Assembly (NCBI GenBank): GCA_013396995.1
Contig: VWZP01003839.1
Coordinates: forward strand, 1,367,976-1,431,975
Direction: 5' to 3'
Origin: Dicaeum eximium
Taxonomy: Eukaryota; Chordata; Aves; Passeriformes; Dicaeidae
Length of the DNA: 64,000 nucleotides
This document shows positions 62,501 to 64,000 of the stretch, piece after piece. The notes beneath the pieces were generated by a model. The model saw only the letters and a list, made by a program, of their open reading frames with translations, did not search any database and was not told the origin of the DNA. Position numbers and translations under genes: made by a program. Numbering within the stretch: position 1 is the stretch's first letter; each line of letters begins with the position of its first letter.

Positions 62501-64000
62501 GGATTTGATTGTGTTTGCCACATAATATTTTTTAAAATATGTTATCAAGCTGAGGATATGGTACAAAGTCTTCTGCTTCTAGGAAAATTTCTGGCACAGT
62601 GGAGATGCAGAATTTGCTAACTCTCCTTTCCTCCAAATTTTCCAGCTAGCAAGCTGCTCAAATTAGCAAAGTTTCGGGAGGGAGATGCACACTGTCCTGA
62701 CCTATCTTTAGGAGGGGAGGCTGAACACTAATACAGGGTTTGGGTTTTTTTTCTTTTCATCTCTATGCTGTGGATTTGAAGACAAAATTATTTTCATCCT
62801 TGGGTTTGGGTTATGACCCCTACAGCTCCGCTTTGTGCTCCCTGATATTTTCAAAGGTGAGCATGCTTCAGATTAGCCTGGTTCTGCTGGTGTGAACAAA
62901 GGAATTGTTTCCTGATGCTGGGTTCAGAACTGGCTGTATGCCTGCTGCATCTATCTGCAGGGAGAAGAGGGATAAGGAGGGGTGAAGAGAGGGGGCAGCT
63001 GGGAGTGTGGCCATGGTGTCCTGCTGGGCTGCCAGAGCCACCTGGAAGAAGGAGCTGGTGCTCTGGGCTCTGTGCGTGCATCCTCAAGCTCAGCTGTCGT
63101 TTTGAGCATGTGCTGCATGGCTGTGGCAGGAAGCTGCTCTGAACAAATGGCTGTGGGTGTTCTTGTTTGCTCACTGACAGGATAATAACTTGCCTCTCTT
63201 CGTATTAGGGGGAAAAGCCCTGAAAATGCAGCTTTCTGGAAATATTTGTGCTTATTTATGTTAGTGTGTCAGTCTCGATTTAAGAAGGCAAAACAAAAAT
63301 AGAAATTTCGCCTGGTCTGTGCCTGGCTTGCTCACCAGTCACATGGAGCTTATAACAATAGTCAGACTCAGTGTGTGCCTGGTCTGGGAAAGCACCAACA
63401 GGAAATGAGGATGTAATCTGAAGCATGACATCACCCCATTAAGAGAACCAGCACCCCTGGTTCATTTCTCCAGATCAAAGACAGATATTTACATATCTAA
63501 ATTGAAGCTGTTTGCCAAGATAAGAATTAAATCTATAGCATTTAACACTCTATCTAAGACATTATCCACTGTTTTTTTAGAAAATAAATATGTTGTCTTT
63601 GTTTTGACCTTTGTGTGATTTTATGAGGAAGCTGTTCCTCTAGCACAGCCCTTTACCCATGGACGATGAAGAGTAGAACAAGTGAAGAAGTGAATTTTCA
63701 ATCAGAAGTGAATTGAATCCTTAAAATTAGGGATACTAAGATGATTTTAAACATAACATGAGTAGGAAATTTTGTATTAATTTACCCCACAAGTGACCTT
63801 CTTCCTCTTAAGCCTAGAACAAATACAAATACAATAGCTACTAAGTCTTTTGACAATCTCATCTCAATTTTTTAAGGATCTGCCATTCAGCATTTACATT
63901 TAATCTTCTGTTTCAGAGGAAAGGTACAATTTGTTCTGGCTGGGTCTCTTTGTTTATTGAGAAGTCTTCAGAATTCAATGACAAATAAGACAAAGTCTCA
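59529..64000. other. Right-end intergenic tract, no gene recognised
   Basis: Contains an AT-rich unique stretch at about 61915-62280 with homeodomain-type TTAATTAA cores and another at 63420-63560. Frames such as 61024-61341 and 61688-62170 on the + strand lack recognisable motifs and are within chance length. Confidence 0.45.

Noticed and set aside
1..64000. CRISPR arrays, operons, phage, tRNA or rRNA genes
   Set aside because: No regularly spaced repeats, no bacterial gene layout, and no convincing tRNA box pair or rRNA segment was seen.

Overview
The window looks like vertebrate, specifically avian (probably passerine) nuclear DNA. The signs are one intron-containing vertebrate membrane-protein gene, CR1 LINE fragments ending in typical CR1 3' sequence, LTR pieces of a type that is abundant in bird genomes, ancient MIR-like SINE and CR1/L2-like remnants, AT-rich single-copy DNA, and no bacterial-type gene density. 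The lineage call rests on recognised repeat and gene families, not on a database search.

The only gene I can support is UNC93A, on the minus strand from 18543 (ATG) to 2350 (stop). Eight coding exons could be placed at base level. All introns are GT-AG, the phases agree throughout, and the joined reading frame is 458 codons plus stop, close to the usual family length. A poly(A) signal lies about 240 bases past the stop. Its introns hold a CR1 3' end (5304-5530), a decayed CR1-like copy (6330-6620) and a CR1 reverse transcriptase fragment (17490-17775).

Layout: 1-393, an LTR in minus orientation cut by the window edge; 394-2107, 3' flank of UNC93A; 2108-18543, UNC93A; 18544-64000, about 45 kb in which I recognise no protein-coding exon. 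That gene-poor tract holds a nested CR1-like/LTR block at 33.93-34.35 kb, a 537-base solo LTR with a near-perfect 5-base target duplication (37480-38016), a 26-base tandem duplication, three MIR-like SINE remnants (48.7, 53.0 and 54.8 kb) plus a weaker one (19.3 kb), a CR1 3' end (54.14-54.30 kb), an 83-base poly(A) run, a palindrome, a decayed CR1/L2-type reverse transcriptase segment (57.83-58.40 kb) and an 88-base ATACAT microsatellite. Most open frames there are of lengths expected by chance.

I found no operon, CRISPR array, phage, RNA gene or novel multi-gene system. The most useful points for follow-up are two tandem splice acceptors in UNC93A, an open frame running from intron 4 into exon 5 that could be an alternative first exon, an orphan signal-peptide-like exon beyond the 3' end of UNC93A, and a few AT-rich unique segments that could be conserved regulatory DNA.
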